Assembly (NCBI GenBank): GCA_037349105.1
Contig: JAYJMM010000118.1
Location: forward strand, 930,001 to 994,000
DNA: 64,000 nucleotides
Direction: 5' to 3'
Origin: Limnomonas spitsbergensis
Taxonomy: Eukaryota; Chlorophyta; Chlorophyceae; Chlamydomonadales
Position 1 is the first letter of the stretch, and each line of letters opens with the position of its first letter. The position numbers and the translations under genes are program-made. Below are positions 1 through 12,743 of the stretch, in pieces. The notes beneath the pieces are model-generated. The model was given only the letters and a program-made list of their open reading frames with translations, had not been told where the DNA came from and did not search any database.

Positions 1-392
1 CGGGACGGATCTACCATTGGGCCCATGTGACTGAAAGGATACCCCTGGCGTGGACCCTGCCCCAATCGCTTTTCTTCAGCTTCCTGTTGCCTTCTCTCAA
101 TCCACACACATCGTCCACACCTCTGGTCCACACTCTGCACCTGCTCCATACCTTCCGATACCGAGGTTACGTTCCCGCAAGTGCAACGTAATTTCCCGTA
201 ATTTCCAGACTTTTCTGGGCTGATTACGCTACTTCGGTGCAACGTCGTGCTAACTAGGGATGGAATCATAAAGATTGCTGACCTGACTGGAGTGATTGCC
301 CCTCATAAATACAATTTGCTGAATAGGAATCCTTCATAAGGCCTTGCCATAAGCTCTTGGCGCTGCTAACATTCCCAGCCACACTCAGTCAA
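1..392. other. 5' flank of pirin gene
   Basis: No coding exon is recognised here. It lies upstream of the pirin start codon at 393 and should hold that gene's promoter and 5' UTR. I see no clear TATA box or other defined element. Confidence 0.4.
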
Positions 393-3300
393 ATGTCAGC
401 TTCCTTGATGAATACTGTGCGTCCTGTCTCCAAGGTGAGGTTCATGTGTGCTTTCGAAGGGCCAGGATTGATCCTATTAGCTTGAGTGGACATGAAGAGG
501 CTTGACCGCATGAGTGTGCAAGAGTACACCTGAGCGCACCTATCTTTGCCTGAACTTTACGGCCTCAGGTGGTCCAAGGTACCAAGCAAATGGAGGGGGC
601 TGGCGTCCAGATCTGCAGAACCGTCGGCACCGCCAGGCTTCGCAACCTGGATCCTTTCCTCATGCTGGACGAGCTCAGGCTTCCGGCCAAGGACGCATTT
701 GCAGGCAAGGCAGCAGTGTAGGGGCAGGACATGCTTTATGCTCTTGTTCTTCATCACGAGCGAGTGGAGTACACCAATCCCACCTCTGACTCACACCCTT
801 ATCTCTATTAGCAATGCTGCCATGCCTCAGCGCTGAAGTGACCTGCCTGCTGTACGCCTACCATTCACATACGAAGTAGCCACCGCTCGCTGACAAGCAA
901 CCACTGTGTTGGTTTCATACGTTTGCAGGCTTCCCGAATCATCCACACCGCGGCTTTGAGACTTGCTCGGTGAGATGTTCGTTTTGGAGGGAGGGTCACC
1001 TGCCGTCTGATGACTGAAAAGCAAAATCACAAAATCACAACTCTTATATGTGAGGCTGCTATGTGCTCTGCCTGGTTGAATGGCCAGCCAAGTGCTGCAT
1101 AGACCTACAGCATAGGCCAGCTACAGCTGCTGACAGATCTCTGCCCAGCTGGGGTTCTGCATGGCCAGCCGACTTTATCCACCACTATTTCAAATAGGAT
1201 GCTTCACCCACAATTCAGCCACATACCAGCCTATGAACGCTGGGAGCATAGTGCATCAAGAAATACAGCTTGGGATATCAGCTGTAGGCCTGTCAAATTT
1301 GTGTCCCCATCGGCCCAGTGGTTGCTACTGAGCCACCTACCAGAGATGGTATCATGCTGTCATGGCACCTCAGCACGCACAATTTCTGACCGCCTGCCTT
1401 CCCCCCATGCTCCTCCCCGGTAGATCATGCTTTCAGGCCGCATGGAGCACAAGGACTCAGCCGGGAACCAAGGCATCATTGGCCCGGGAGGCGTGCAATG
1501 GATGACGGCAGGACGAGGTGCGGCTCAGCTTGGGCCGTGGGAGCTGAGAGACGGCTGCTGACGCTCCCTGACCATGCCTGAGGAGAGACATGCCGGTCCC
1601 TGATCGGCTGATCTCATGCCTTTTCCCTTGAGACATACGCAATAATTGTATCTCCACTCTGATTCACCCATATGCCAGCGTTTGAGGTGATATGTTTGTT
1701 TATCCACACGCAGGAATCATCCACAGCGAGATGCCCAAAGTCACTGAGGGTACCCTGCATGGCTTCCAGCTCTGTGAGCGTTGTGTCAGGCCGTGCAGAA
1801 CATAGATTAGTGATGTCGACCAGTTCAATCCATCCACTAGACCAATCTATGCAGACCATTGGTCAGTTGTGTAGTCCAGCTTTTATTGGCATCAGGTAGT
1901 GTGCGCCCTGCTACCTTAAATCCAGACCAGGAAGCTGTCAGGCCATGTGGATAGGATTGACTGCAGTGTGCTAGTGCCGATGTTCTTACACTTCATGATG
2001 AGTACTTAATTTGTTCCAGTGCATTTCTGCGCCTGCTGCCTATCCAGCTGCTTTTATCATCTGGATTGCAGGGATCAACTTGCCTAAGAAGGACAAGATG
2101 TGCAAGCCTAGGTGAGGGGGGCTGATGGAGCTGCAGCTTGGGGCCGGGATAAAGGATCATGCACCTAGTACATACGGAGTTCATCAGGTGCTTGAGGCCC
2201 CCTCAAGGTCAATACCAGTTCCAAATACTGGTACTGACCTGACCTCAAGCTTGATGATCTTCTTGGGAAGCTTTGGGGCTAGCGATGTGTCTCAGGCTTT
2301 GCTGATCTCTGGTCATGTTTATGTTTATCTGCTCCCTGCTTACTATGGTTAGTTTAGTTCAGGTTGCCCGGCTGCACATATTACTTAACATCCGGGACTC
2401 ATTTCAGGCTATCGATCCAACCATGCCTCTGGGCCTCCTCCTCCATAATCGATCCAACCTTGCATCCAGGCCTCCATCCTGGATGCCAGTAAAGCTCTAT
2501 CAGCCACGTTCCCAGATTTCGGTCTAACTTTGTTTGCGGGCTGTCTTATCTGTTTCAGGTACCAGGACTACCAGGCCACTGACATCCCCATTGTTGAGGA
2601 GGGCGGGGTCTCCGTCCGAGTGATGGCCGGGGAGAGCATGGGTGTAATGGGTCCCATCAAGATGCGCAACCCGGGGATGCTACTGGATTGCAGGCTCAGC
2701 AAGGGAGCAAGCTTCAAGCAGCAGGTGGGAGCTTGAGGCAGGGCACGGATGGAATATAGATTGTGAAATACTGGCTATAATCTGCATGGGGGGGGTGCAT
2801 GTGAGTCATCGACCATGGGTGTGGACTGTGGCGTGGCGTCGAGGTGGCAAACGTGTTCCAGGGTTGGGACCTGTCTTGAAAGTATGGATGCTATGGGCCA
2901 GCGGGGGGGTTGAACTCTTGAAGTAGCTTCCTCCCACTGGTATGAAAACAGGAGCCATGACCGCAGGAAATAAAACGTAGGCCAGTTCATCTCCATTTAT
3001 TTTCATGTTTGGACGGCCAATGTCAGTCCCCTGAAAACAGCGTGTGTGAAATATTCCTGACATAAAACATTTTGTATGATCACGCTCCTGCTGCCAGGTG
3101 CCCCCTGGCTGGAATGGTTTTGTGTATGTCTACCATGGCAGCGGCAAGTTATCCGGGACCCAGGCCACAATTGAGCAGGTGGGAGCAATTTCGTTCTACT
3201 TCCTTCGCCCAGGGTCATAGATATTTGTGGTCCATAGATCATCAGGTTCTGCAAAACTGGGTATAGCACCCAATGGGGTATTGCAACATTGACATGGAAG

Positions 3301-3920
3301 AGGTTTGTCAAGCTGGCGTGGGATCCGTTGTCAACAGTGTTTGTGCCTGTCTCTCACTCCAAGACAAGGTAGCAATTGGTAAGGGTGACCCAGGTTCATT
3401 CCTGCTGTCTTGCCTCCTGTCGTCTGAAGCCCTCCAGCCCCTACTCATCTGGCTTTTCCTGCCCATCTTGCAGGCACTGGTGCTGGGCGAGGGAGACCAC
3501 ATTGTGGCCGCCACTGACGCTGAGGAAGGACTCAAGTTTCTCCTGGTCGCTGGGCAGCCGATTGGGGAGCCAATAGTGCAACACGGGTGAGTCTCTCCTG
3601 CGATGGATCTCCCAAATGTCATATTTCAGGGGTGTTTGTCTCCTGCTCAACTGGCCTGTGCTGAAATCTGCATTGCATCCGCCCTGCAGCTTCATTGTGT
3701 TGTAGGTGTTTGCCGCTGAGGCTCGCTGTAATAGGTCTATGCTCTGGACCAAGTTGCAATGTGTTTGATTTTTCGCCAGTATTTGATTTCTTTGCCATGC
3801 CTTCCCACCCGTAGGCCGTTTGTTATGAACAGCCAAACCGAGATAAACCAGGCCTTCCAAGACTATCAAAATGGTTTCCTGCAGAATCCTGAGGACAACC
3901 CCTGGCAGGACGAGTCCTAG
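393..3920 (+). CDS. Pirin family protein (bicupin)
   Basis: Ten exons: 393-434, 569-704, 929-994, 1437-1517, 1714-1773, 2072-2111, 2559-2724, 3098-3178, 3474-3586 and 3815-3920. All phases agree and give about 296 residues, close to the usual 290 or so. The protein shows the pirin landmarks in order: [56 protein letters not shown], and the C-terminal [20 protein letters not shown]. The metal ligands known for pirins (His-x-His in NHPHRG, and His-x-Glu in IHSEMP) are all present, so the N-terminal cupin should bind iron. Pirins act as nuclear cofactors or as quercetinase-like dioxygenases; which applies here cannot be told. Intron 2 uses a GC donor. The exon 3 end is uncertain: the 929-994 form keeps phase but replaces the usual VTYMLEG-type strand with unusual residues, while a strong GTGAGA donor at 970 would need a missed microexon. 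Confidence 0.92.
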
Positions 3921-4276
3921 AAGACATTCCTTGGCAGGACGAGCTATAGATCACCATTTGTACGCCTTGCAAATAAAAACACTGAAAACAGTTGAGGCAG
4001 TAGGGTACGGAGCCAGTACACACCGGTTTCAGCGTGAGCCCTATGTCATTGCTCTCTGATACTCATGTACAGACAACTATACATTGGGCCATTTGACTGT
4101 ACAAGATCGTTGACGTCAGTCAGTTTCAAGTTCTAACGGGGTAACAGCCGACTTCATTCATTAACTCTGCATACATATGGGCCAATCAAATTAAGAATCT
4201 ATTAAGTTTTAGACCTGCTAGTTATTCGACTCCACGGCTGCCAGTTTAACACATACTGGGCAGCCCTGGGAGATCC
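3921..4276. other. Convergent intergenic region
   Basis: Short gap between the 3' ends of pirin (+) and the EF-hand gene (-). Just after the pirin stop, a degenerate repeat of the last coding bases (TGGCAGGACGAG) reappears at about 3932-3943, as if the end of the last exon had been locally duplicated. No other gene or RNA is seen. Confidence 0.4.
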
Positions 4277-7200
4277 TTAGTGCGCCATCTTGTACCCCTT
4301 GCTGAGATTGGGATAAAGGACGGCGATGAACTCGCTGTACTCGATCGAACCGCTCCCATTGCTGTCAAATGCTCTCATTGCATCCTCAACCACCTGCAGC
4401 AGCCAGGAACCAATGTCATGATCAGCTGCATGATGTCAAAGATCTGAGCAGCAAACCACTGAAGTCAACGATATTGCGCACGACATCCACAGCCATTCCT
4501 GTTATCAACTGCTCGCTTGTAATCCCTACCGATCCGGGGCCCTCAGGCCCAAGATTAAAGCAGCACACTATGGAGACATGCTCCCCATCACTCACCTTCT
4601 GGTTGACATAAATACCCATGCCATCGAAAGCATCCACCAGTTCCACTCGGTCCAGGACACCGTTTGAGTCCCTGTCTATGAAGTTGAACGCCTGCATCAG
4701 CCTCTCATGACTGACGGACCGCCCGCTGTTCTTGAGCTTAAGTTTCATGAGAGCCATTTGGAGAGCTGCATAGAGGCTGTTGACCTGCAGACAGGGGATA
4801 AGTGGCTGGTGAGAGGCAAGAAAATGTCAGGGAGTGAGGTGTATGGGTCGAGGGTGCATGCAAAGTGGTATAAGGTTCAGTTCCAGGGGGAGAGATAGCT
4901 CAGTCATCCTGCAAGCAGTCCAATTCCAGGTGTGACTCATGTACCCCTCCAAGCCCCATGCAACACCGTGCATCAATCATGCAATCATGCATGCTTCATC
5001 GCCTAGGTACATGTTGATAGTTGACAGCGACACATGTTCCATCCGCCCCACTAGCTCACCTCCTTGGTGTCCTTGTACCGCCCGTCCTGCCCCCGCGTCC
5101 TCTGGACAAACAGCCGCGCAAACTCGGACATGTACGGCCACAGGTCTTTCCGGCCCCAATCCTGGACTGAGGCGTAGCCGCGCTTCTCAGTATCCAGCCT
5201 GTGAAGAGACGGTCCACCAGCGTCAGCAAAGCAGCCACGTTCATGGAAAGGTGGGCAAGGCAGCAATGTGTACGTTGTATGGGACCAGGCGCTCCAAAGA
5301 GCACCAGGAGAGTTGGAAATTAAGCTTTCTGAACGTGCAGAAAAGAGGGTTGCCTAGGAGAAGCGTCGGATGCGATATACACTGCATTACAAGTGGCAAG
5401 AGCAGAGCAGCCCAGGACAGAGCCCGTGTAGCAGAATCCCCCACGACGTCATCCTGGCAGCACGACAGATTGACAGCCATGATTGAACATGCTAGGCTGC
5501 CATTGAGTCACAAGGCACGCCACTGCTTTTCCCTGAGACAGGGCAGCTGTGTTCCCGCAGCGCCCGATAGTATGTGCCCTGGGGCTTTGGAAGGGCAGCA
5601 TTTGACTCATCCCACCCCTTGGTCAGAGCTCTGTCGCACATAAGGATCAGCTGCCACTCACATTTGGAACAGCTTTTTTGACTGCTCCTCACGCATCCCC
5701 ACAAGCAGAGCAGCCTCCTCAAACATGGAGTACGTGACACGGCCCTGGTCTGCTGTGTCCAGGTCCTGACAACAGGGCGCACATGCAAAGTATTAAGACC
5801 TGTGAGGTTTGATACCACTGCAATAACCTTCCTGAAGAAGACGAGGATGGCCTAGCTGCTGTCTAAGGGCTGCTCTTCCCCGGCAGCACCGCAGACTGCA
5901 GTGGCAGAATCGCATGTCGGCCCTCAAGATAGTCTCTGAACCATACCAGCATGCACCATGCACTATTTATTTTAGCGAGCTTCAGCTTCATAACGGCCTA
6001 CCGCCCAGGGGGTGGGTTCCTGGGAGCCCTGCTGCATGAACCACGGGCGGTAGGTTGGTCAAGTTTCAAAAATCAGATCAGTGATACGAAATACGAAGAC
6101 AAGTTCCCTGCCTCCTCGGTACCTGGAAGACGCTGTACAGCATGCCCCTGCTCGGTATGAATGACTCGAGGGATCCCGTTTTCCGCCTGCTGTTGGCGGC
6201 CACTCCCGATGCCGCTCCAGTCACACCACATCCGCTGGTGCTGGGCCGCTGCATGCCTCCTGACGATCTGTGCATGCCGCTCGAGGTTCCTGGCGGGGGC
6301 CCACATCGACCCGCCATGAGCTGCGGTGTGCTCAGCCGTTGAGGGTTCATTCGGGACATTGGCGTCCCCAGCCTGGATAGAGGGCCCGGCAGCAGGGCAG
6401 GACCCGCTGTCCCCCCCGCCTCCTGCAGGGCCAGGCTGGACATGGGGCTGCTCCAGCTCTTGCTGGAATTCTGGCGGCTCGAGGGCCGCTGCATGACCAT
6501 GGTATGCAGGGGCAAGGACGGGGTGCATGGTCGGCTCTTTGGCGGAGGACATTCAGCGGGATGACTAGAAGACATGGCGGTATCACTGAGGGTGCTGGGC
6601 ATCCCTGTGTCCGAGATGGCTGACGCGGCTCCTGCAGACGCCGCCACAGCTGCCGCTGCTGCTTCCTCCTCCCTCTGATACCGGGCTGCCATCTGCTGCA
6701 ACTTCTTAGCCACCTCCTGCTGGAGTGCCGTGCGCTCGGAAGGGGACATGGTGTGCTGGTAGGGCATCCCGGGGTTACGGTCCAAGCTTGTCATGTGCCT
6801 TGAGGCAATTTTGCTCAAAGAGCCAACCTGTGGAGAGAGGGCAGCATGATGGTGCAGGTAAGAGCCGAGGGAACCGTCCCCCAACATGACAGACAGACAT
6901 GCTGCAAGGAAATGAGACATGCGGATTTTTTTTACGGCTTCACAACTCCACGGATTGGCTATTCTCGTCTGTCTGCACTGAGGTGTCTCAACTTACGTTT
7001 TCTGATGGCTTGGGTGTCTGAGGCTTCGGTGTTTGGGGCTTAGAAAGGGAGCCTCCCAGCATCAGCTTGCTTCCCCCCGCCGTCGACAGATATTTCATCA
7101 TTTGTCGTTGCTGATCATCGTAGGCTTTCTCATACGCTGCTGCCGCTGTTGCGGGCCTGACAACCCCTGCGCCGACCGAAGAAAACAGTTACACGCAGGA

Positions 7201-7423
7201 AGTAGCCAATTCAGCTGGCGACCCGGCTAGCGATGTGCATAATGTTGGTTCGATGACTCAAAAAACGACCAGAGAAAGGTGAAGCCAGTGTTGGGCGTGT
7301 TCAGAGATGTGAGTACCGGTAGGTGCGTTCGATGTTGTCTTTCGATTGTGAGGCCCTTCACAAAATCTCACCTGTTAGTGCAGAAAGGCTAGGAAGCCTG
7401 CCCTGCTGCAAGGAGACGTCCAT
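4277..7423 (-). CDS. EF-hand calcium-binding protein with disordered middle
   Basis: Seven exons on the minus strand: 7372-7423, 6997-7166, 6123-6827, 5662-5765, 5060-5198, 4596-4784 and 4277-4393. Phases agree throughout, giving about 491 residues. The start reads MDVSLQQGRLPSL. The first 300 or so residues are low in structure (Pro/Ser/Met-rich, with a short Gln/Glu/Ala helix such as ALQQEVAKKLQQMAARYQRE). The C-terminal third holds four EF-hand-like units. Two are degenerate (DTADQGRVTYSM and DTEKRGYASVQD). Two are near canonical (DRDSNGVLDRVE and DSNGSGSIEYSE), spaced 36 residues apart as a normal EF pair, and the last is followed by the tail YPNLSKGYKMAH. The protein should therefore bind one or two calcium ions. 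No kinase or other catalytic domain is visible, so a sensor or cytoskeletal role is possible but unproven. The exon 5 start could lie slightly further upstream. Confidence 0.82.
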
Positions 7424-7787
7424 CTTGCAACACGAGCCGCACGCTCAGGATTTAGAGTTATAGAACGGTGAAAGGACTGCACCAGTAGGTTGAGAGGCGT
7501 TTTCTACAATTCGTTCATGATACAAATAGATGGCCGCGGAAATGCCCTGAATGATGGGGGTACCCTGGGTACCTCCGCGGGGAAAAGCGGTACAAAAGGT
7601 CTTAGACTTTCACCTGTCACATGACAGTGACAGGAACAGTTAGCCCACCCGGGTAGACTGGGATTATAGCCTTCATGGATACATGCCTCAATAGCACTAA
7701 CAATTTCACAACAGGGGTGCAGTATCCGATAGTAACATGAGTTTGCTGGTCCACATGCTGCTGATCACTACCGCTATGTACCGTATT
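7424..7787. other. Intergenic, EF-hand gene 5' side and hydrolase 3' side
   Basis: No gene recognised. It contains the likely promoter and 5' UTR of the minus-strand EF-hand gene and the 3' UTR of the minus-strand hydrolase. An imperfect KpnI-type palindrome (GGTACCCTGGGTACC) lies at about 7559-7573; its meaning is unknown. Confidence 0.35.
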
Positions 7788-10700
7788 TCAAAGACTTCCA
7801 GTGTGAAGCTTCAAGAAGGAAATGATGGGGGCTATCTCCTCTTCTAGAGCACCTCTTATGAACATCTCATTGTGGCCTTCGTTGACTTCCACCAGAACGG
7901 CCCTATAATCAGGCATACATATTCCATACACACGTTGGAGGGGTAGGTATGGAGGCGGGGCATGTAGTCAGGGGAATGACAGGGCATATAATCAGGAGCA
8001 CATGACGAAAGGAAATGGATTAATGGATGCTCTGAAGAACTTAGGCATGGAGTTGAGAGCGCTCAGCAATTGCTTGCCACACTACCGGTAGTAATCAATA
8101 ACAAATATTACCCATCTCATGCCCAGTATTAATATTCATTGCGGCACATGCTTTGCAGGATAAGAATGTGCAACTTGGACAGCTCAACTGTACAAGTTGA
8201 TGGGACTGACTTGATCCCCATCCTGGCTTGCTGCTGGCGCATTCCACTAACAAGAACAGGAACATCAAAACAGTAGGTTGTATTCAATAACCAGTAACGT
8301 AGAACATGGAGAGCAATTCCTTAAGAAGCCCAACCCTGCCCGCGGTCTGCAGCCCACCTGTCTCCAAGTATTTCCATCGCCTTATGGACATGCTCTATGG
8401 CGCAGATGTAGTCGATGGTGCCTATGGATCAGCGACTGTTTAAGAGTGATGACTGGCAAGGATTGATACAAATAACATCTTGCCAGGTGAGGGACTGAGC
8501 ATTGCCCATCGACCACTCGATGCTCAGTCCCGCATTCATTTAAGCCGGGAGAAGAAGAATCACACAATGACATGCAGCCACATTGATCAGATTTTTTTTA
8601 AGTATTAAATACATAAAGGATACGCCCTGAGGCATGGATTAAGGAAGCCACCTGTTCGGCCGTAGCACTAGGTGAGCTACCATGATTGATCAGATTTCAA
8701 TATATAATAACGTTGCGGGCCATACAGCGCCAGAGGGCGCAGAGGACTTGTGCCCGCAAAACAATTCAAGCGTTTGCATTGCCTCACCAGCCTTAATGAG
8801 CACAGGAACAGTGATGTTGTCCAGGTGGTCCAGCGGCTCGAATTTCATGGTATGGAATATCATTCGTGCCGGCACAGACGGTTGCCATCCGCCCTGGGGT
8901 AGGGAATGCAAGGTGACGTAAGGTGAGTGCTTGTCAACACAACTCAAGCTGGTTCATGCTACCGCTTGAGCATGAAGCTTTGTTTGCATCCACAACAAAT
9001 GCCCTGGGGCGCGGATTAAGAAGCCACGGAGCTGGTGAGGCTGCCATCTACCTGATTAGTGCACACCTGCACGGCTCAGCCGACACACAGTTTCATACTT
9101 ATCAGGCAAGGATCATCCGGCACTGTGCGATAGGTAGCATCCAGCCCACACTTACAATCCGGAAACCTGAACAAACATCTTCAGCTTCCAAGGCACGGGC
9201 GATCTGTAACTCACAATCCTATGAGGGGGCCTCCTTGACCGTATCAGATCTAGCTCCTTGCCTTCCATCTCCAGCAGGGACAGCTCAGCAGCTGAGCCTG
9301 TCAGCCTCACATACGCAGCCGGCAGGCCAAACAGACCACGCATCTGTGAGCAGTGCAGATAGCGCACTGATTTAGGACCATGACATCCACATCAAGTGAT
9401 CAGACCATGCCTTATTGCATCATGAATGGTAAAAACAGGTGATATACCCCCTCAAAATTCAGCAGATCAGCGAGCAGTGCCCTGCAAGGACGTGTATAGG
9501 TCTGCAGTAATTCCCCAGGGTGTCAGCCTTGCTTCTATGTGCGACCAAGCGCACCTGGTCATTGATGGCTAGGGTCAATAGCCTCAGGGCCTTGAGAATG
9601 CCACGCTGTTGAATCAGCTTGGCGGCTTGCCCCCTGTCCACAGTAGCAGGGCAGCAGCAACAAGGCAGCAGCAACAGGGCAGTCAGCAGCCGGCCGATCG
9701 ATCTTCCTGGCATCAGGAGTGCAACCCCACAACACTCTCTCATGACACCTGTCCACGACTCCCGGTCAGGGTCATGAAATCAAAAATCGAACCATGTACA
9801 TGCCTGGAGTGTTACACACGGTTCACTTTTAGGATTAGGGTTTACGTCTTTCAGTTGACCTTCAGTTGACCCCTACGACTTGAATCAAACTTCCCTCCAC
9901 ACAAACCACATCTGTCTCTGCCACAAACTGATCCGTGTGCATCAGTCCGGTGCTGACCCACATGCACACAGGGGACAAGGGCACACCTGCTGGTGAGGTG
10001 GGGCTCAGTGGCGACGACCGCGGCCAGTTTGTTGCCCATGCGCGAGGCCACCATTAGGACGTGCCCGCCTGCAAGGCAGCCACGGAGAATGAGGAGCAGA
10101 GGATGGTCAGGCGTTTGTCAAGGGGACAAAGGGGAGGTGTCAGGCATCTATCAAGAGGATGAGGGGGACAAGGTGTCAGGTGGTTGTCAAGAGGGCGAGG
10201 GGGAGGGAGGGGGAGGAGGGGCTGCTGAATTCCAAATCAATGGATTACAATCTGCGGTGAGGCATAAATAGAGAAGCCACCCACAGGGCCATAGCACTGT
10301 TTAGGCAACCATGCAGCAAACAAATGAAACAAGACTTCCCGCGTCTTCCTTGGAGGCTAGCATAAACTTAAAAGTGAGAGGGTACTCTGAAAAAGGCCGG
10401 ACCGGCAGCTGGGCACGCACTGGCAGGCAGGGCCATTGCACATCATTACGTTTTTATCGGTCAGCATTCGACCAGTGCGTATTTGTGTGGATTGGCCACA
10501 GTTCGGCTACAATTCAGAGATCTTGTGACCTCCGGTTGAAGGCCACATGTGCAACCAGCCATGCAGCTTGGGCCTGTGTCTCTAGGACGTTCAAATTTCG
10601 TACCCAATAAAGCCTGTCGCGGCCCGCCAAAGTTCGACTCATTGCCAAGAAATAGAAGCCTGTATTCGGCAGCTGACGCAGTCCCCACCTGAGTAGCTCA

Positions 10701-12147
10701 CACCCCAGAGGGCCACCTTGGTAGGATTCACCGCCTGCCCCAAGCCTCCCTCCTTAACGAAGTCCACCGCCGCCTCCCAGTCCTGCGCCCAACATTCAGG
10801 TCCACAGGGTCAGTGAGCCACTTGGCTGGGGCGCGGAGGTGCATTTTTGCTACATCTTGAACTGACCTGAGAGATTTGAAGGGCAGAGACCGGCTGAGCC
10901 ATATCCCTCCATCCCTACCTTGATCATGCTAGGGTGCATGGTGGCCCTGCATGGGGCCGCTGGTTGCCCTGGCTCATAGATGGTGCTCTAGCTCACCTCT
11001 ATATGTCGCTTCCAGTCCACCAGCTGACGAGGCTCTCCATCACTGCGGGGCATCAGGAGGGCGGGGGTGCAGGACAGTGGGGAGACGTGATAGGGTGTTC
11101 CTGCGGTACCAGCACGGCATGTCCCGAGGCATACTCCTGCCAGAAATCTCCCTGAACTCAATCATTTTTGACGTAGACGAAGTATGTGGGTGCATGGTGA
11201 GCATGGATCAAGATGGACCCCCCACATGGCATTCTGGCATCTCTGTGCCTCATGGGGACTGTCAGGATGTGCACCTCAGTGGATTTCTTCGCAAATAACA
11301 TGCATATTGCTTCATTGAAACGACCAAATAAGTTGTTTATCAGAAGAGAAGGTCAGAATTATGATGAGGGAAGAACAGGGATGTTCCCAGGGCTTCAGAT
11401 CTTTAAATAATTGAATAATGAGCCACCCTCATGCGCAGAGGACTACCCCTAGGCAGTTGGCAGATTTGAGCGCCTGCACTGCTTGCCCCTTTTGAGCAGA
11501 AAACCTCTCCTGGGCAGCTGTAGATTCCTGCCCCTCCTCGCCACTTGCCTGCCTCCAAAGTTCCGGTAATCGAACACGAGCACTGCTAGGCCCGCATGGA
11601 CGAATCTCTCGGCGTATCCATGCAGGCCCATGTCCTTCTGTGACCCTAGACCATGTGCCATGATCACCACGGGGCAGTGGCTGGGGAAACAAGAGGCAAC
11701 AAGAGGGAGCAAGAGCGTGGGCGGCAGTTAGGAAAAAACTGTTTGAATCGCTGAAAAGGGATGCAGTCATGCCTTGATAAATATCTCGAGCACTGCCGAT
11801 GGACAGAGCCCCTACATTCTGCCGTATCAATTTGAGCCCATGTGCCTAGATTCTCAGGCCAGGCAGCTTCTCCATGCTCACTTTATCGCCTCCTTGGGGA
11901 GATAAAGCCACCCCTCCACCCTTGTCCCGTGGCTATCAAAATACACAGTTGAGCGCTGGTAGTGGCTGTTGTCCATCGGTGCCTCTGTCTCAAGGCGTGT
12001 CTGGTTGCGTTGCATGCCAATCGTGAAATCTTGCTCCCAGGGCAGCGTGCCTAGGCATGCAGCCAGGATGGACCACAGGAGAGGGAGCAGTTCCCATCGA
12101 AAATGTGTCATTCTGCTGGCCACAGGTTGTACAATACTACAATGCAA
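7788..12147 (-). CDS. Alpha/beta hydrolase (dienelactone hydrolase-like)
   Basis: Ten exons: 11882-12147, 11549-11680, 10997-11042, 10689-10782, 9987-10068, 9555-9633, 9215-9343, 8788-8893, 8358-8421 and 7788-7902. All phases match. The product is about 370 residues from the first ATG, or 358 from the ATG at 12111, which gives a better N-terminus (MTHFRWELLPLLWSILAA) resembling a signal or membrane segment. Fold landmarks in order are STVYFDSHGTRVEGWLYLP, PVVIMAHGLGSQKD, LAVLVFDYRNFGGSDGEPR, the nucleophile elbow LWGVSYSGGHV, a likely acid in KAGTIDYICAIEHV, and the catalytic His in VNEGHNEMF. The triad thus looks complete and the enzyme active on an ester or similar bond; the substrate is unknown. 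The intron after exon 2 starts with a GC donor (CAG|GCAAGT). Some exon ends in the 9.2-9.6 kb part have alternatives. Confidence 0.85.
10105..10208. repeat. Intronic minisatellite, about 3 units of 35 bp
   Basis: Inside the hydrolase intron between exons 4 and 5, a G-rich unit beginning GTCAGGNNNNTNTCAAGRGG is repeated three times with drift. It is a local tandem expansion with no coding meaning that I can see. Confidence 0.55.
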
Positions 12148-12743
12148 TGAATACAGTTGATAAATGTTTTGAAGCCCTAGTTATGACGAGCTTTCCCACA
12201 AAATCATGGCTTTCAAAACCTGATTTGGTACATTGATACTGGTACCGTAGTCCCGAAACCAAAAGTACATTATCGTGGCCATAAAGCGTGCTTTACAGCC
12301 CTCTTGTGTACGGCATTTAAAATCCCGTATTCCTCAAGCCACGCTCAGGCGTTTTCATTATTTCTTTCTTTCTTCACCGTTTCGTGTATAGTCATTCCTG
12401 CCATTTTTGCTCGTCCTCATCCACGCCAATTGAAAACACAGAAGTCCTCTGAAATACCTTTTACCACTTTACCGACATAGGCAGTGTCTGAGATGAAGCC
12501 CGATTTTCAGCTGCATTCTACGGTTTCCGCTATGCCCACTAATGTCTTCAGCAAATGTAAAGCCATGAAATCTGCACCGAATTCTTCAATAGAAGGACCT
12601 AAATTAAGACAACCGCAAAATCCACAACGAGAAAGTTGCTGAGGGCTGCTGCTGCAGACCCTTGATGACCGCGACTCGCTCCTTTCACTTGACCACCGGT
12701 AACTACGCTTCTTGAACGTCTAGAACGAACGGTCGCTCTTAAT
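12148..12743. promoter_or_regulatory. Divergent promoter region
   Basis: About 600 bp between the hydrolase (-) and the HRDC gene (+), which point away from each other, so both promoters should lie here. No gene is visible. A pyrimidine-rich stretch (TTTCTTTCTTTCTTC) lies at about 12361-12375. No defined operator motif is recognised. Confidence 0.4.

Noticed and set aside
4394..4595. An extra exon (GMAVDVVRNIVDFSGLLL) in the EF-hand gene
   Set aside because: Leaving it out gives the exact 36-residue spacing between the last two EF-hand loops; including it would break the pair.
9152..9214. A GC donor after LLEMEG in hydrolase exon 7
   Set aside because: It would put the next exon out of phase; the GTGAGT at 9,214 keeps phase and is a stronger donor.
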